Assembly (NCBI GenBank): GCA_025457725.1 | Contig: JALOTU010000089.1 | Coordinates: forward strand, 1-7,724 | Length of the DNA: 7,724 nucleotides | Origin: Verrucomicrobiota bacterium | Lineage (GTDB): Bacteria > Verrucomicrobiota > Verrucomicrobiia > Limisphaerales > DSYF01 | Reading direction: 5' to 3' | In this document: positions 6,464-7,724 of the stretch, piece after piece | How positions within the stretch are numbered: position 1 is the first letter of the stretch | Layout of the letters: every line of letters starts with the position of its first letter | The notes under the pieces: model-generated | The model's input: only the letters and a program-made list of their open reading frames with translations | Told to the model about the DNA's origin: nothing | Databases searched by the model: none | Program-made: the position numbers and the translations under genes

Positions 6464-7330
6464 ATGTCGTTGCTTACAGCTCCCAAGACCGTCAAATGGC
6501 CGTTTCTGGTCGGCGATGCGCTTCTGCTCGGCCTTGCGTGGTTCTTCTACACGCAGGCCGCCCTGCCGTTCAACGGCGTCACGCTCCTGGCCTGTGTGGC
6601 GTGCGTGGCCATCGGGGCCGTTCTCGGGATCACACCGTTCATCATGGATTACCGCACCGAGGTGCGCCTGACCGAATCCTCCGAACTGGCCAGCGCCGTG
6701 GACCAGATCAAAGGGCTCGGAACCATCGCCGCCGCGGTGGCCAGCGCCACGGGCAAGTGGCAGAGCGTTCATGAACATGCCACGGAGGCCGTCAAATCCG
6801 CGCGGCAGGTCTCGGAACAGATGAGCGCCGAAATGAAGGCGTTCATGGAGTTCTTCGAGAAAGCCCAGACTTCCGAGCGGCAGCACCTCTCGCTGGAGGT
6901 GGATAAGCTCAAACGCGCGGAATCCGACTGGCTCGGCGTGCTCGTGCACATCCTGGATCACGTCTTTGCCCTCCACTCCGCCGCCCTTCGGTCCGGACAA
7001 CAAAAGACCATTGATCAATTGACGCATTTCCAACTCGCTGTTCGCGATGTCGCCCGACGCGTCGGTCTGACGCCCCTGGAGGTGGAGACGGGAGCCCCGT
7101 TCGACGCCGCAAAGCACCAACTCCCCAACGGCGGAGACGTTCCCGAAGGCGCGCGTGTTGCCGCCACCCTCGCCACCGGATTCAGCTTTCGCGGCCAGAT
7201 GATCCGCCCGGCGATGGTGCAACTGGAGCAGGCGGTGGCGCCTGAATCAACCGGGGAACCGCACGCCAACACGGATGCATCCGGCGCCGCGTCCCCGGAT
7301 CGCACGGGCGAACAGGAGCTCGGATTGTAA
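6464..7330 (+). CDS. Membrane-anchored GrpE-like protein
   Basis: This is a 288-residue protein. Two hydrophobic segments (about 12-30 and 37-60) form an N-terminal membrane hairpin with a very short loop, which should leave the rest on the cytoplasmic side. Residues 65-150 are charged and helical, probably coiled coil. Residues 151-200 resemble the GrpE helical bundle (LVHILDHVFAL matches the usual 'LLPVLDNFERAL' region). Residues 201-255 match the GrpE beta-domain: G-L-T-x-L-E-V, G-x-P-F-D at 210-214, His218, DVPEG at 225-229, TGF at 238-240 and IRPAMV at 247-252. In GrpE this head contacts DnaK and promotes ADP release. A polar, acidic tail (257-288) follows. Ordinary GrpE is a soluble dimer of about 190-210 residues, so the membrane hairpin is unusual. 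It may recruit DnaK to the inner membrane, or be a paralogue with another role. No dnaK or dnaJ is visible nearby. Confidence 0.8.
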   Translation: MSLLTAPKTVKWPFLVGDALLLGLAWFFYTQAALPFNGVTLLACVACVAIGAVLGITPFIMDYRTEVRLTESSELASAVDQIKGLGTIAAAVASATGKWQSVHEHATEAVKSARQVSEQMSAEMKAFMEFFEKAQTSERQHLSLEVDKLKRAESDWLGVLVHILDHVFALHSAALRSGQQKTIDQLTHFQLAVRDVARRVGLTPLEVETGAPFDAAKHQLPNGGDVPEGARVAATLATGFSFRGQMIRPAMVQLEQAVAPESTGEPHANTDASGAASPDRTGEQELGL

Positions 7331-7338
7331 TGGCCTGA

Positions 7339-7363
7339 CCGGGCGACGCTCGCAGCGTCCCGG
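7339..7363. terminator. Hairpin between convergent genes
   Basis: GACGCT (7345-7350) pairs with AGCGTC (7354-7359) across a three-base CGC loop. It can be extended outward by further G-C pairs (7342-7343 with 7360-7361, and 7339-7340 with 7362-7363) if single-base bulges are allowed. It lies nine bases after the stop of the GrpE-like gene and before the convergent nuclease gene. No T-run follows on either strand, so a bidirectional terminator is plausible but unproven. Confidence 0.4.
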
Positions 7364-7385
7364 GCTGGGACCGGCCGACGGGCGT

Positions 7386-7724
7386 TCAGCGGAGGCCGGA
7401 CCCCGCTGCGGGAAGCTCCACCGTCTGCCCGGCTGTGAGGAAGTGCAGCCACAGATGGCGCACGGGTTTCTGATGGATCTTCTCCAGGGCGGCCGCATAG
7501 AGCTGCACCTGCGGTTCATACTCCTTCGACCTGGCGTTCAGCGCCTCGCCCCGCACGTCGTCCGTTTTGAAATCCAGCAGCCAGATTTCCTGCTCGAGCA
7601 CCACGGCCAGATCGATCACACCCTGCACCACCACAAACTCGTCCATCGGCGCGGCGCCCGGTTCCTGTCCGAGCATGGGTCGCACTTCGGCATGCTCAAA
7701 GCGTGCGGTGAACGGCAGTTCGCG
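7386..7724 (-). CDS. C-terminal PD-(D/E)XK nuclease domain of an AddA/RecB-like helicase-nuclease (N-terminus beyond window)
   Basis: The frame is open from the right edge to a TGA at 7386-7388, giving 112 C-terminal residues. Visible motifs, counted from the first complete codon, are RELPFTARF (1-9, like the 'E-x-P-F' segment that opens these domains), GVIDL with Asp38, LLDFKTD with Asp51 and Lys53, and PQVQLYAAAL (71-80) with the Gln and Tyr of the RecB-nuclease motif. The spacing D, then D-x-K, then Q-x-x-x-Y is that of the RecB/AddA nuclease family. In full-length AddA this domain follows a UvrD-type helicase, and with AddB it processes double-strand breaks for recombination. The helicase part would lie to the right of the window, so a stand-alone or Cas4-like nuclease is not excluded. 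No internal start needs to be invoked, because the conserved sequence continues to the edge. Confidence 0.82.
   Translation of the reverse strand, partial: RELPFTARFEHAEVRPMLGQEPGAAPMDEFVVVQGVIDLAVVLEQEIWLLDFKTDDVRGEALNARSKEYEPQVQLYAAALEKIHQKPVRHLWLHFLTAGQTVELPAAGSGLR

Noticed and set aside
6368..7222. 284-codon minus-strand frame opposite the GrpE-like gene
   Set aside because: It is antisense to a frame with two membrane helices and a recognisable GrpE pattern. The antisense product is Gly/Arg/His-rich with no motif.

Overview
The window most likely comes from a GC-rich, Gram-negative-type bacterium of the Verrucomicrobiota (PVC group). This placement is an inference with no rRNA behind it. 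It rests on a secreted, Asn/Thr-rich IPT/TIG-repeat protein ending in a short beta-rich module that finishes 'KYYRL', a tail I associate with many exported verrucomicrobial proteins, and on the general absence of clear Shine-Dalgarno sites. No RNA gene, mobile element, CRISPR array or phage gene is visible. The window looks like chromosomal backbone with envelope genes.

Left part (1-3157, all minus strand; transcription runs right to left): a HAD-superfamily phosphatase (2471-3157), then a membrane-anchored protein with a C-terminal beta-rich domain (1324-2301), then a predicted lipoprotein of unknown function (1-1307) that runs off the left edge. The last two are only about 16 bases apart and are probably co-transcribed. 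Both look envelope-located.

Centre (3304-5667, plus strand): a 787-residue exported protein with seven tandem IPT/TIG (immunoglobulin-like) domains, one DUF11-type domain and the C-terminal module. It is transcribed divergently from the HAD gene and converges on a lipoate/octanoate transfer enzyme (5697-6371, minus strand). That enzyme has the signature of the LplA/LipM fold, and it has a cysteine where LipM-type octanoyltransferases carry their nucleophile.

Right part: divergent from the lipoyl enzyme is a 288-residue protein (6464-7330, plus) with two N-terminal membrane helices, a long helical/coiled-coil stretch and a C-terminal half that reads as GrpE (DnaK nucleotide exchange factor). 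It appears to be a membrane-tethered GrpE-like protein, and it is the most unusual item here. Convergent to it, and cut by the right edge, is the C-terminal PD-(D/E)XK nuclease domain of an AddA/RecB-like helicase-nuclease (7386-7724, minus).

I see no single multi-gene system spanning the window. The genes fall into small independent transcription units: envelope/surface proteins on the left and centre, and housekeeping functions (lipoylation, chaperone, recombination) on the right.
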